From an uncultured Aquimarina sp. (GTDB taxonomy: Bacteria > Bacteroidota > Bacteroidia > Flavobacteriales > Flavobacteriaceae), in NCBI GenBank assembly GCA_947503135.1, contig CANNCQ010000019.1, forward strand, positions 1-50,876: a DNA stretch of 50,876 nt, given 5' to 3'. The position numbers and the translations under genes were made by a program. This document shows, piece after piece, positions 9,316 through 16,901 of this stretch (position 1 is its first letter; every line of letters begins with the position of its first letter). A model generated the notes under the pieces. It saw nothing but the letters and a program-made list of their open reading frames with translations, was not told where the DNA came from and did not search any database.

Positions 9316-9909
9316 ATGTTTACGGGAATTGTAGAAACTTTTGGAAAGGTAGTTGCCTTGCAGGCAGATAAGGAGAATTTACACCTTACTATTGAAAGTG
9401 ATTTCACTAATGAATTGAAAATTGACCAAAGTGTAGCCCATAATGGTGTTTGCCTTACTGTAGTATCGATTGAAGGTAATACTTATACGGTAACTGCAAT
9501 TAAAGAAACTTTAGACAAAACTAGTCTATCCCACATAAAAGTAGGAAATATTGTGAACCTTGAACGAGGCATGAAAGTAGGCGACAGGCTAGACGGACAT
9601 ATTGTACAAGGGCATGTAGACCAAACTGCTGTTTGTAAATCAATTACGGAAACTGAAGGAAGCTGGGAGTTCACTTTTGAATATGATCCTCTTTTAAATA
9701 ATATTACCATTGAAAAAGGATCGATAACAGTAAATGGAGTAAGCTTAACCGTAGTGAATTCTAAACGTAACGAATTTAGTGTTTGTATTATTCCATATAC
9801 TTATGAGCATACCAATTTTAAAGACTTTAAAGTTGGCGCCATTGTAAATTTAGAGTTTGATGTTATTGGAAAATACGTGAGTCGTTTGGCTGCTTTAGGG
9901 CTAAAATGA
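9316..9909 (+). CDS. ribE: riboflavin synthase, alpha chain
   Basis: Riboflavin synthase (197 aa), which dismutates two 6,7-dimethyl-8-ribityllumazine molecules to riboflavin. It shows the two tandem lumazine-binding repeats. The first starts with MFTGIVETFGKV and contains SVAHNGVCLTVV. The second contains GHIVQGHVD and GSITVNGVSLTVV. The length is standard. It is divergent from pdxA and followed by a strong terminator. No FMN riboswitch-like leader is visible in the 94-bp upstream region. Confidence 0.95.
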   Translation: MFTGIVETFGKVVALQADKENLHLTIESDFTNELKIDQSVAHNGVCLTVVSIEGNTYTVTAIKETLDKTSLSHIKVGNIVNLERGMKVGDRLDGHIVQGHVDQTAVCKSITETEGSWEFTFEYDPLLNNITIEKGSITVNGVSLTVVNSKRNEFSVCIIPYTYEHTNFKDFKVGAIVNLEFDVIGKYVSRLAALGLK

Positions 9910-9941
9910 TATTTCTTTATGAATTATTTAACATATACACC

Positions 9942-9972
9942 AAACCCTGTGACGCTATCACAGGGTTTTGCG
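9942..9972 (+). terminator. terminator after ribE
   Basis: Perfect 11-bp stem (AAACCCTGTGA / TCACAGGGTTT, loop CGCTA) starting 33 bp after the ribE stop. Confidence 0.75.
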
Positions 9973-10044
9973 TTAAGGATTGAACGGTTTGTTTAAGCTC
10001 CTCGGAGAGAGCGAGTAGTGAAAGCCTGACCCGAAGGGTAACGC
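9970..10044. repeat. dispersed intergenic repeat, copy A
   Basis: A GC-richer 75-bp block that stands out from its AT-rich surroundings, bounded by short inverted ends GCGTTA and TAACGC. It contains GGATTGAACGG, a CTCCTCGGAG mini-hairpin and AGCCTGACCCGAAGGG. It shares GGA(A)TTGAA(A)CGG and AGCC(C/T)GACCC...GAAGGG with the block at 42267-42370 read on the minus strand. I take both as members of one REP-like family; this type of intergenic element is familiar from flavobacterial genomes. No coding potential. Confidence 0.5.
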
Positions 10045-10057
10045 CCTAATGTATTTA

Positions 10058-10273
10058 TTAAAGATTCACTCTTTTTCCTTTCGGGTATTTTACGGTGTAA
10101 GAAAATTCCTTTTTCACAGATTGCTTACTCGGTATCTTTGCATTCCATTTTACAATACCTGTTTTAGCATTGTACTCCGCTCCTTCAGTTACAACAGCAT
10201 CTACTTTAATTTCTTTATTATTAGAAATAGGAATACGCTCTTCAATATAGAAATAAATATTATTTAATAAGAT
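10058..10273 (-). pseudogene. 3' remnant of a DUF4139 (MuiA-like) gene
   Basis: On the minus strand an open stretch of about 70 codons ends in YTVKYPKGKRVNL and a stop at 10058-10060. Upstream of that it reads EERIPISNNKEIKVDAVV and later TGIVKWNAKIPSKQS. This matches the extreme C-terminus of DUF4139-domain proteins (mucoidy-inhibitor MuiA family), which are normally over 500 aa. The frame is closed by a stop at 10274-10276, with no start and no further homology visible beyond it. Only the tail survives, so this looks like a decayed or truncated gene left at the edge of the inserted GbsR operon. Identification is from recognised motif order only. Confidence 0.6.
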
Positions 10274-10280
10274 CTAATTT

Positions 10281-10318
10281 ATTTTTAAACTTTCAATAAT
10301 TACTGAAAGTTTAAAAAT
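10281..10318. promoter_or_regulatory. operator O1 upstream of the GbsR-type regulator gene
   Basis: An inverted repeat with 15-bp perfect arms (10281-10295 and 10304-10318) around an 8-nt centre. The core TTTCAATAATTACTGAAA (10291-10308) recurs as its exact reverse complement at 10858-10875. It ends 16 bp upstream of the -7 element at 10325, so a bound protein would block RNA polymerase. Probable autoregulatory site. Confidence 0.6.
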
Positions 10319-10324
10319 ATTATA

Positions 10325-10332
10325 TATATTTG
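10325..10332 (+). promoter_or_regulatory. -7 element of the GbsR-operon promoter
   Basis: TATATTTG matches the Bacteroidota -7 consensus and ends only 4 nt before the regulator ATG at 10337. The transcript would be leaderless or nearly so. The -33 zone is occupied by operator O1. Confidence 0.45.
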
Positions 10333-10336
10333 AAGT

Positions 10337-10840
10337 ATGGAATATCAGGAAGCAAAAAATAAGTTTATATCTACTTGGGGAGTTTTGGGAACTAGTTGGG
10401 GAATCAATAAAGCTATGGCTCAAATTCATGCATTGTTATGGATTTCTCCAGAAGCTTTAAGTATGGAAGATATTATGAAAGAGCTTCGGATTTCACGTGG
10501 AAATACTAGTATGAATTTGCGACAGCTTATTGATTGGGGAATTGTATATAAAGAAACTAAAGCTGGGGATCGTAAAGAGTATTTTACTTCTGAAAAAGAC
10601 GTGCAGGAACTAGCAAGACAAGTGGCTAAAGAACGTAGTAAGCGAGAAATTAAACCTGTAATTAAAGTCTTGAAAGAAGTTTCTTCAATTAAGGACGATT
10701 CTTCCGAGAATACTAAAGAATTAATTAAACAAACAAAAGCCTTATACGACTTGGTAGAGTCCATGGATACCATGATTGATAAAGTAGTTAATCAAGAAAA
10801 AAACTGGATGACTAAGGTTTTGATAAAATTCATCAAATAA
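10337..10840 (+). CDS. GbsR/MarR family transcriptional regulator
   Basis: A 167-aa winged-helix regulator of the GbsR branch of the MarR superfamily. The helix-turn-helix runs through about residues 38-75 (ALSMEDIMKELRISRGNTSMNLRQLIDWGIV), followed by the wing ETKAGDRKEYFTS. A C-terminal alpha-helical stretch (about 90-160) probably forms the dimer interface. The first gene of a four-gene plus-strand operon. Identical palindromes lie in front of this gene and of the next one, so it probably represses itself and the operon. The ligand is unknown; known GbsR senses choline, but family members in Bacteroidota sit beside many different genes. Confidence 0.85.
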   Translation: MEYQEAKNKFISTWGVLGTSWGINKAMAQIHALLWISPEALSMEDIMKELRISRGNTSMNLRQLIDWGIVYKETKAGDRKEYFTSEKDVQELARQVAKERSKREIKPVIKVLKEVSSIKDDSSENTKELIKQTKALYDLVESMDTMIDKVVNQEKNWMTKVLIKFIK

Positions 10841-10857
10841 AAAATTTTAGCCTAAAG

Positions 10858-10875
10858 TTTCAGTAATTATTGAAA
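10858..10875. promoter_or_regulatory. operator O2 upstream of the methyltransferase gene
   Basis: TTTCAGTAATTATTGAAA is the exact reverse complement of the 18-bp core of O1 (10291-10308). It lies 10 bp upstream of the methyltransferase ATG. No TAnnTTTG element is seen near it, so it may act as a roadblock or control an unrecognised internal promoter. Confidence 0.6.
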
Positions 10876-10885
10876 ATTCAGAATT

Positions 10886-11758
10886 ATGAAAGTAATACAG
10901 ATAAATATAGAAAATAAATTTAACCAAGTTGAAAACAGTTTCGTTGATCTTTATAATGAAGCAACTGAAGATTATGAGTTTTGGAGTAGTGACTTTAATA
11001 TGCATTTCGGCTATTACATCCCATTTAAAACAAACCTTTTTAAAAGAGATTCAATGTTGAATGAAATGAATAATCAAGTTTTTAAACGATTACGACCAAA
11101 GGAAAACCAATTAACTGTTGATTTGGGCTGTGGAATGGGAGGAACAATGCGCTATGGTTTGAATAAATTCAAAAAAACAAAAATTTTTGGAATAACTCTA
11201 TCTGATTTTCAAGTAAAAGAGGGCAATAAATTATTGCAAAATGAAAATGGCCTTATCCTAAAAGAAGATTATATCAATACTTCTTTTAAAAGTAATAGCA
11301 TAAACGGCGCATATGCTATAGAGAGTTTTTGCCATTCTGGTCATGATATAAATGCCTTTAAAGAAGCATATCGAATCTTAAAACCTAAAGGTAGATTCGT
11401 AATTACAGATGCTTTTCTAAAAAAAGAAATAGGCGATTTATGCCTTGGTAGTGCCTACGCTTACAAACAACTTTGCAAAGGATGGGATCTTAAAAGCTTG
11501 GGGACGATTACAACCATAGAAAAACAAATGAAAGAAATTGGTTTTAAAAACATATGTATAGAAGATGTTTCATTTAAAGTGGCTCCATCAGTTTTACATG
11601 TTCCTTTTGCTATTACTGGTTTCATTTTAAAAAAAATATTTAAAAAAGAAACTTTAAAACCTCAAAGCTTGAGTAATCTAAAAGGTTCTCTATTTGCCTT
11701 AATTAGTGGATTACATATGAAAAGTTTTGGGTACTATATTATAAGTGCCACTAAGTAA
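10886..11758 (+). CDS. class I SAM-dependent methyltransferase
   Basis: A 290-aa methyltransferase with the Rossmann-type motif I VDLGCGMGGTMRYG at about residues 78-91, followed by GITLSDFQ at the end of strand beta-2. A later motif with GAYAIESFCHSGH precedes the typical FKEAYRILKPKGRFVITDAF segment. The N-terminal WSSDFNMHFGYY resembles the HFGYF-like entry of the Erg6/tocopherol/cyclopropane-synthase group, which methylate small or lipid substrates. The substrate cannot be read from the sequence. It is preceded by operator O2 and followed 12 bp later by a membrane protein gene, which suggests a membrane-associated or lipid-like substrate (inference). Confidence 0.85.
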   Translation: MKVIQINIENKFNQVENSFVDLYNEATEDYEFWSSDFNMHFGYYIPFKTNLFKRDSMLNEMNNQVFKRLRPKENQLTVDLGCGMGGTMRYGLNKFKKTKIFGITLSDFQVKEGNKLLQNENGLILKEDYINTSFKSNSINGAYAIESFCHSGHDINAFKEAYRILKPKGRFVITDAFLKKEIGDLCLGSAYAYKQLCKGWDLKSLGTITTIEKQMKEIGFKNICIEDVSFKVAPSVLHVPFAITGFILKKIFKKETLKPQSLSNLKGSLFALISGLHMKSFGYYIISATK

Positions 11759-11770
11759 CTACACATTATT

Positions 11771-12655
11771 ATGGATAAAAAACAGAAAAGAGCTAAAAAT
11801 ATTTTATATGTTATCGTTGTAGTTTTAGCTATCGCAAGTTTATGCTTTAAAGGATTAATCAAATCTAATTTTGAACAAACCTCTATTTTATTTGTTGGAA
11901 TTCCGACTTTAATAACATTATTGGTCATAAAGAACATGACTAAACCAAAAAACTTATATGGCATAGTTTTTTTAGTAATTACTTTATTCCTGCTTATTTG
12001 TAGTATCTTCTTTGGAGAAGGAATTGTTTGTATATTATTTATGGCCCCCATTTTTTATGGTGTTGCTGCATTAATTGTTGCTATTTATAATAGCTTCAAA
12101 AAAGAACATAACAAAACACTTAAATCAATAATTGCCATACCTATTTTTCTTTTAATCATTCAGCCGCAGGGTATAATGATAGTTCAAAAATCACAAAGTG
12201 TAAAAACATCAATTATAACTGATAAAAATGCTACTATAAAAAATTTTCAAAAAACACCCAATTTCCTAGAAAATCTTCCTACATTTTTTTATTTAGGGTT
12301 TCCAAAACCGATAAGTATTGACGGAAAAGATTTGAAAAAAGGAGCGAAAAGAACTATTAAATTTGAATCAAAAACTAAAGGTATTGGAGAATTAGTATTA
12401 TCTATAGACAAAATAGATTCAAATAAAATCGTTTTTAATATTGACAGTGACAATACACATATTGATCATTGGTTAACCTGGAAAAGTATCGAGGTTGAAT
12501 TAATCAAAAAAAATGAATCAACAGAAATCATATGGAATACTTATTTTTCTTGCGATCTTGGACCTCAATGGTATTTTGAGCCCTTAGAGAAATATGCCAT
12601 AAAAAAAATGAATCAACATTTATTGAATTCTTTTTTTACTGAGACACAAAATTAA
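11771..12655 (+). CDS. membrane protein with C-terminal SRPBCC-like domain
   Basis: A 294-aa protein. About four hydrophobic segments occupy the first 145 residues (roughly 10-28, 38-54, 62-80 and 85-107, with another near 120-138). A soluble C-terminal part of about 150 residues follows. Its pattern (LGFPKPISIDGKDLKKGAKR, then alternating beta strands, then WYFEPLEKYAIKKMNQHLL) resembles membrane-anchored SRPBCC/polyketide-cyclase-like proteins, whose fold makes a deep hydrophobic ligand pocket. That assignment is tentative. It lies between the SAM methyltransferase and the ICMT-like gene, with gaps of 12 bp and 1 bp, so it is certainly part of the operon. It may bind the shared substrate (inference). 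Confidence 0.65.
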   Translation: MDKKQKRAKNILYVIVVVLAIASLCFKGLIKSNFEQTSILFVGIPTLITLLVIKNMTKPKNLYGIVFLVITLFLLICSIFFGEGIVCILFMAPIFYGVAALIVAIYNSFKKEHNKTLKSIIAIPIFLLIIQPQGIMIVQKSQSVKTSIITDKNATIKNFQKTPNFLENLPTFFYLGFPKPISIDGKDLKKGAKRTIKFESKTKGIGELVLSIDKIDSNKIVFNIDSDNTHIDHWLTWKSIEVELIKKNESTEIIWNTYFSCDLGPQWYFEPLEKYAIKKMNQHLLNSFFTETQN

Positions 12656-12656
12656 T

Positions 12657-13907
12657 ATGTACTTCTGGGCAGAAAAAATAGTCTTAATCAGTTTATTGGC
12701 TTTTCTTTCATTTATATCATTACGGAAAATTCAATCTAAAAAACTCAATTGGAGTATGTTCTACTCCAGTTTATATATTATAACCTTTTTACCAATTGCA
12801 AATCATCTATGTGAAGAACTTAACTATTGGACTTTCTGTTCAAAAAGCATTTTAAAAATGCCTCTCAACATTTATTTCATTTGGGTAGTCGTTTGGTCTG
12901 TACTACCTATATATCTTTTAAAAGGGAAATATTTATTTATTACTACTCTGTCTTTTTTTATGATAGATTTAGGACTCATGCCTATTCTTGAAAACCAGAA
13001 TCTTTTTGTTCTGAATGATAATTGGATAATCGGTGAGTTTTTAATGTTATTACTCATCTTTATACCTAGTTATTACTGGGCTTATTTAAGTTACTACAAC
13101 CAAAAACACGATATAAGAGCCTTGTTTCAAGTTATTGTGATAGCATGTATTTTCTTAATTATTTTGCCAATCTTAATGAAAAGTTATCAATGGATAAACT
13201 ATGTGAATTTTAATTGGTCTTTTTATCAAATACAATTGTTTTTGATTATAGTATTTCCTGCTTTAGTCGCTGTAAACAACCTTGTAAATATAGGCAAAGG
13301 GACTCCTTTTCCTTATGATCCAACTATAAGACTAGTGAGGTCAGGTGTATATGCCTATTGTAAAAACCCTATTCAATTGTCTTTTTCACTTCAATTTATA
13401 GTATTAAGTTTTTATCACTCTAGCCTATTTTTTATGATTGGATTTCTATTTTCAATCGCATACTCTTATGGTGTTTCTGACTATCAAGAATACCCTAATA
13501 TGGAACAAAGGTTTGGAGAAAAATGGTTACTGTATAAAAAATCCACCCCTAAATGGTTCTTCCAATGGAGACCAAAATTAATACCCGAAGCAAAAATATA
13601 TTTTGATTATGATTGTTCACAATGCAATGAGCTAAAAGAATGGTTTAAAAAAAGAAAACCTGTTAATTTATCCATTTTAGACGCAAAAGATTTTAAGAAA
13701 AAAAACTTAACTCAGGTTACATATGTAGACGAATTTGGCGAATTTCATTCAAGTATTTACGCAATCTCAAATGCGCTAAATCATACTAATTTGGCTTATG
13801 CATCAATAGGCTGGTTTATTCAATTCCCTATAGTGAGTCATTTACTTCAAATCATTGTAGATGCTCTTGGTCTTTTTAAAATAAATACTATACATATAGA
13901 TAACTAA
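12657..13907 (+). CDS. ICMT/phospholipid-methyltransferase-like membrane protein fused to a DCC (DUF393) domain
   Basis: A 416-aa polytopic protein, about 7-8 hydrophobic segments up to residue 275. Residues 214-300 carry the pattern of the isoprenylcysteine/phospholipid methyltransferase superfamily: PYDPTIRLVRSGVYAYCKNP, then a membrane hairpin, then EYPNMEQRFGEKWLLYKKSTPKW. A soluble tail (about 312-416) begins KIYFDYDCSQCNELKEWF. This is like the DCC thiol-disulfide family (DUF393), with a CxxC pair at Cys320 and Cys323. The usual start of that family is YDGDCPxC, so the match is good but not exact. It begins 1 bp after the preceding stop. A second methyltransferase-type gene in one operon, joined to a thiol-redox domain, is unusual. 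Substrate unknown. Confidence 0.7.
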   Translation: MYFWAEKIVLISLLAFLSFISLRKIQSKKLNWSMFYSSLYIITFLPIANHLCEELNYWTFCSKSILKMPLNIYFIWVVVWSVLPIYLLKGKYLFITTLSFFMIDLGLMPILENQNLFVLNDNWIIGEFLMLLLIFIPSYYWAYLSYYNQKHDIRALFQVIVIACIFLIILPILMKSYQWINYVNFNWSFYQIQLFLIIVFPALVAVNNLVNIGKGTPFPYDPTIRLVRSGVYAYCKNPIQLSFSLQFIVLSFYHSSLFFMIGFLFSIAYSYGVSDYQEYPNMEQRFGEKWLLYKKSTPKWFFQWRPKLIPEAKIYFDYDCSQCNELKEWFKKRKPVNLSILDAKDFKKKNLTQVTYVDEFGEFHSSIYAISNALNHTNLAYASIGWFIQFPIVSHLLQIIVDALGLFKINTIHIDN

Positions 13908-14002
13908 ACTCGGCTTTTCGATTACTCATCAAAATTATGGAAAGACAAGACTTTTTAAACTTCAGTATATATTGTTTTTTCTTGTTTATGGATATATCTT
14001 AC

Positions 14003-14048
14003 TATAATATTTCTCAAAATTGGAATACCAATTTTGAGAAATATTATA
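14003..14048. terminator. long perfect hairpin at the convergent end of the GbsR operon and the aminopeptidase gene
   Basis: Two 21-bp perfect arms (14003-14023 and 14028-14048) surround the loop AATA. The right arm includes the stop codon of the minus-strand aminopeptidase gene (14044-14046). It is probably a shared bidirectional terminator or mRNA 3' end, though no long T tract follows on either strand. Confidence 0.6.
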
Positions 14049-15264
14049 TAAACACAAACTTTCCATCTTTATAAATCACCTCTTCACTCCCATTTTTTAG
14101 ATAAGCTGTTACCGTTCGGTTAGTTGTACTAACTATATCGGTATGCACGGAGGCACACTTATTGAAGCCTAATTTTTCCCAATCCTCTTCGGTCATTTTT
14201 GAAGAATCTCCACTGTATGCATCCCTGTAAGAAGCGCCTACTGCAATATGTGTGTTTCCGTAGGTCCCTCCTGCATTTTCATCGAAAAGGGTATTTGCCA
14301 TGAATTTGGTGATTTTGGAATGCCTACTATCTGTTAATGAGAACTCTCCTACTTGGTCGGCATTTTCGTTGCCTTTTATCATTTGCACTAACGTCTCTTC
14401 ATTTTTTTTAGCGGCAATTGATGTTACTTTTCCTTTTTCAAACGCAAGTTGAATTCCTTCTATTTTTTTTCCTCCGTAATATAGCGGCTGATTAAAATTT
14501 ATCCAGCCCTCGGTACCCCTCCAGTCAGGAGACACAAATACTTCAAAACTTGGAATGTTGCGGCCACTAGCCCCTAACCACTGCCTGTGATCACCAACTG
14601 TAATCCACAAATCAGCATCGTCACCTTTAATATGTAATTTATTTATATCTAGCTTATTTAAATACTCCTTAACTACACTATTAGCTTCTTTAAATTGTTT
14701 CCAGGAATTTACAGGATCTGCATCGTTTAAATAACAAGCATTGGCTACCTCATCAAAATAATTTTGTAAACTCATACCGGCTTCATCAGCATAAGCTTGC
14801 GTTGGATATAAGCACAACGTCCAAGTAAGCTCCCCAGCCATTTCCGCATCGCGCCTTTCTTTCATAAAATGAGCACTAGAGTTATTTAATCTTTTTATGA
14901 GTGCAGCATCAACATCTTTTAGTTCTGTAGGATTGTCATTTGCTATTATTAGAAGTAAATGGTCCACGTCTTTTACAATACCCGATTGCATTGCCTTAGC
15001 AGCAAAGTCCAATTGACTATCTGTTGAAATATGATCAAAAAATAATTTTGATTTGTTACCCCTCGGAGCTTCTGTAGGGTAATATTGTTGAATTACATTG
15101 GCGCCAGCAGCCCACAGACTTATCAAAATTTCTAAATATAAAGGCTTAGAAGTTTCGTTACCTATTACTAGTACCGTTTCTCCTTTTTGTACTCCTACCG
15201 AGTTTCCTATGGCATAATTTACCATTACATCGGCGTAATTTTTTAATTGCTTTGGCGTAAACAT
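14044..15264 (-). CDS. M29 family aminopeptidase
   Basis: A 406-aa metallo-aminopeptidase of family M29 (aminopeptidase T/AmpS type), which removes N-terminal residues from peptides in the cytosol. The N-terminal domain begins with LKNYADVMVNYAIGNSVGVQKGETV. The C-terminal metal-binding part shows the family pattern: GEFSLTDSRHSK, then TLFDENAGGTYGNTHIAVGASY, then CASVHTDIV. Acidic and histidine metal ligands are present. No signal peptide. It lies downstream of glyS on the same strand but is separated from it by a terminator. Its stop codon lies inside a perfect 21-bp hairpin arm. Confidence 0.88.
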   Translation of the reverse strand: MFTPKQLKNYADVMVNYAIGNSVGVQKGETVLVIGNETSKPLYLEILISLWAAGANVIQQYYPTEAPRGNKSKLFFDHISTDSQLDFAAKAMQSGIVKDVDHLLLIIANDNPTELKDVDAALIKRLNNSSAHFMKERRDAEMAGELTWTLCLYPTQAYADEAGMSLQNYFDEVANACYLNDADPVNSWKQFKEANSVVKEYLNKLDINKLHIKGDDADLWITVGDHRQWLGASGRNIPSFEVFVSPDWRGTEGWINFNQPLYYGGKKIEGIQLAFEKGKVTSIAAKKNEETLVQMIKGNENADQVGEFSLTDSRHSKITKFMANTLFDENAGGTYGNTHIAVGASYRDAYSGDSSKMTEEDWEKLGFNKCASVHTDIVSTTNRTVTAYLKNGSEEVIYKDGKFVFI

Positions 15265-15292
15265 AAATAACTAATTTTAGAATGAATGTACA

Positions 15293-15325
15293 ACAAAAAA
15301 CAGCAACCTAAAATAAGTTGCTGTT
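15293..15325 (-). terminator. terminator after glyS
   Basis: Stem AACAGCAAC / GTTGCTGTT; on the minus strand it is followed by a run of six T, 28 bp past the glyS stop. Confidence 0.75.
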
Positions 15326-15352
15326 CTAAATATGTTTCTAAAAAAAGGTGTT

Positions 15353-16894
15353 TTACAACCTTGCCAACCAACTTTTAAAGGAAGTTTTTTCTTCTAAAAT
15401 TTTTCCTAAGTCAGCAATAGCTACACGTTCTTGTTCCATGGTGTCACGATCGCGGATGGTAACGGTTTTGGTTTCTAACGATTCATGATCTACAGTAATA
15501 CAAAATGGTGTACCGTTAGCATCTTGCCTGCGGTAACGCTTTCCTACGGCATCTTTTTCGTCATACAATACATTAAAATCGAATTTCAAATCAGCTACAA
15601 TTTCTTTGGCCAATTCTGGCAAACCATCTTTTTTCACTAATGGAAATATCGCTGCTTTAGTCGGTGCTAATACCGCTGGTAATTTCAATACCACTCTGCT
15701 ACTACCATCTTCTAATTTCTCCTCTTTTAAGGATTTAGAGAATACGGCTAAAAACATACGATCTAATCCTACAGAAGTTTCTACTACATAAGGCGTATAG
15801 CTTTCGTTAATTTCATTATCGAAATACTTTAATTTCTTGCCCGAAAACTCTTCATGCGCTTTCAAGTCAAAATCGGTACGCGAGTGTATCCCTTCTAACT
15901 CCTTAAATCCAAATGGGAAATTAAACTCAATATCGGCTGCAGCGTTAGCATAATGTGCTAATTTATCGTGATCGTGAAAACGGTAATTTTCTTCTCCTAA
16001 ACCAAGGGATAAATGCCATTTTAAACGGGTCTCTTTCCAGTATTCGTAGGATTTCATTTCTTCGCCTGGACGCACAAAAAATTGCATTTCCATTTGTTCG
16101 AACTCTCGCATACGGAAAATGAATTGACGTGCCACAATTTCGTTACGGAATGCTTTACCCGTTTGAGCTATTCCAAAAGGAATTTTCATACGCCCTGTTT
16201 TTTGCACGTTCAGGAAGTTTACAAAAATTCCTTGTGCCGTCTCTGGGCGTAAATATAAATCGGTAGCCGTTTCTGCGGAAGCGCCTAATTTAGTACCAAA
16301 CATTAGGTTAAACTGACGTACGTCCGTCCAATTTTTAGACCCTGTATCGGGATCGGCAATCCCCAATTCTTCAATTAACAATTTAACATCCGCTAAATCT
16401 TCATTTTCTAAAGACTTACCCATTCGAGCCAATATGGCTTTGTTTTCTGCTAAATATTTAACTACTCTAGGATTGGTAGTTACAAATTCTTCTTCGTTAA
16501 AAGCATCACCAAAGCGCTTTTTTGCTTTAGCTATTTCTTTATTGGCTTTTTGCAGAATTTTTTCAGCATAATCCTCAATTAGCACATCGGCACGGTAACG
16601 CTTTTTGGAATCTTTGTTATCTATCAAAGGATCGTTAAAAGCATCTACATGTCCTGAGGCTTTCCAGGTAGTAGGATGCATAAATATGGAAGCGTCCAAA
16701 CCTACTATATTTTGGTGCATTTGCACCATACTTTTCCACCAATATTCGCGGATATTTTTTTTAAGTTCAGCACCATTTTGACCATAGTCATAAACCGCAC
16801 TTAAACCATCGTATATTTCACTTGAGCTAAAAATATAACCATACTCTTTTGCATGGGATATTACTTTTTTGAAAGTATCTTCTTGTTTTGCCAT
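15353..16894 (-). CDS. glyS: glycine--tRNA ligase
   Basis: Glycyl-tRNA synthetase of the single-chain alpha2 class II type (513 aa), which charges tRNA-Gly. Seen are the N-terminal FSSSEIYDGLSAVYDYGQNG and motif 2 region TGKAFRNEIVARQFIFRMREFEQMEMQ. YTPYVVETSVGLDRMFLAV (motif 3 zone) and the C-terminal anticodon-binding domain (LAPTKAAIFPLVKKDGLPELA) follow. The Ser-specific insertion block with many charged residues (about 95-165) is usual in Bacteroidota forms. A -7 element lies only 7 bp upstream of the ATG, suggesting a near-leaderless mRNA. Confidence 0.96.
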   Translation of the reverse strand: MAKQEDTFKKVISHAKEYGYIFSSSEIYDGLSAVYDYGQNGAELKKNIREYWWKSMVQMHQNIVGLDASIFMHPTTWKASGHVDAFNDPLIDNKDSKKRYRADVLIEDYAEKILQKANKEIAKAKKRFGDAFNEEEFVTTNPRVVKYLAENKAILARMGKSLENEDLADVKLLIEELGIADPDTGSKNWTDVRQFNLMFGTKLGASAETATDLYLRPETAQGIFVNFLNVQKTGRMKIPFGIAQTGKAFRNEIVARQFIFRMREFEQMEMQFFVRPGEEMKSYEYWKETRLKWHLSLGLGEENYRFHDHDKLAHYANAAADIEFNFPFGFKELEGIHSRTDFDLKAHEEFSGKKLKYFDNEINESYTPYVVETSVGLDRMFLAVFSKSLKEEKLEDGSSRVVLKLPAVLAPTKAAIFPLVKKDGLPELAKEIVADLKFDFNVLYDEKDAVGKRYRRQDANGTPFCITVDHESLETKTVTIRDRDTMEQERVAIADLGKILEEKTSFKSWLARL

Positions 16895-16901
16895 AATAGC
16901 G

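Noticed and set aside
10049..10267. 72-aa plus-strand ORF rich in Phe, Ile and Tyr
   Set aside because: It is antisense to a coherent DUF4139 C-terminal reading on the minus strand, and its composition is that of an AT-rich shadow frame.
10337..11758. Glycine-betaine synthesis locus (GbsR regulator plus methyltransferase)
   Set aside because: No choline or betaine enzymes or transporters are nearby, and the methyltransferase lacks clear glycine/sarcosine methyltransferase features; the GbsR name reflects only the DNA-binding family.
10049..14048. Phage or transposon origin for the accessory block
   Set aside because: No transposase, integrase, tRNA target or target-site duplication was seen; only a repeat, a gene remnant and the operon.
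13937..14074. 45-aa plus-strand ORF beginning MERQDFLNF
   Set aside because: It crosses the 21-bp inverted repeat and overlaps the aminopeptidase gene end in antisense; no start signals or family resemblance.
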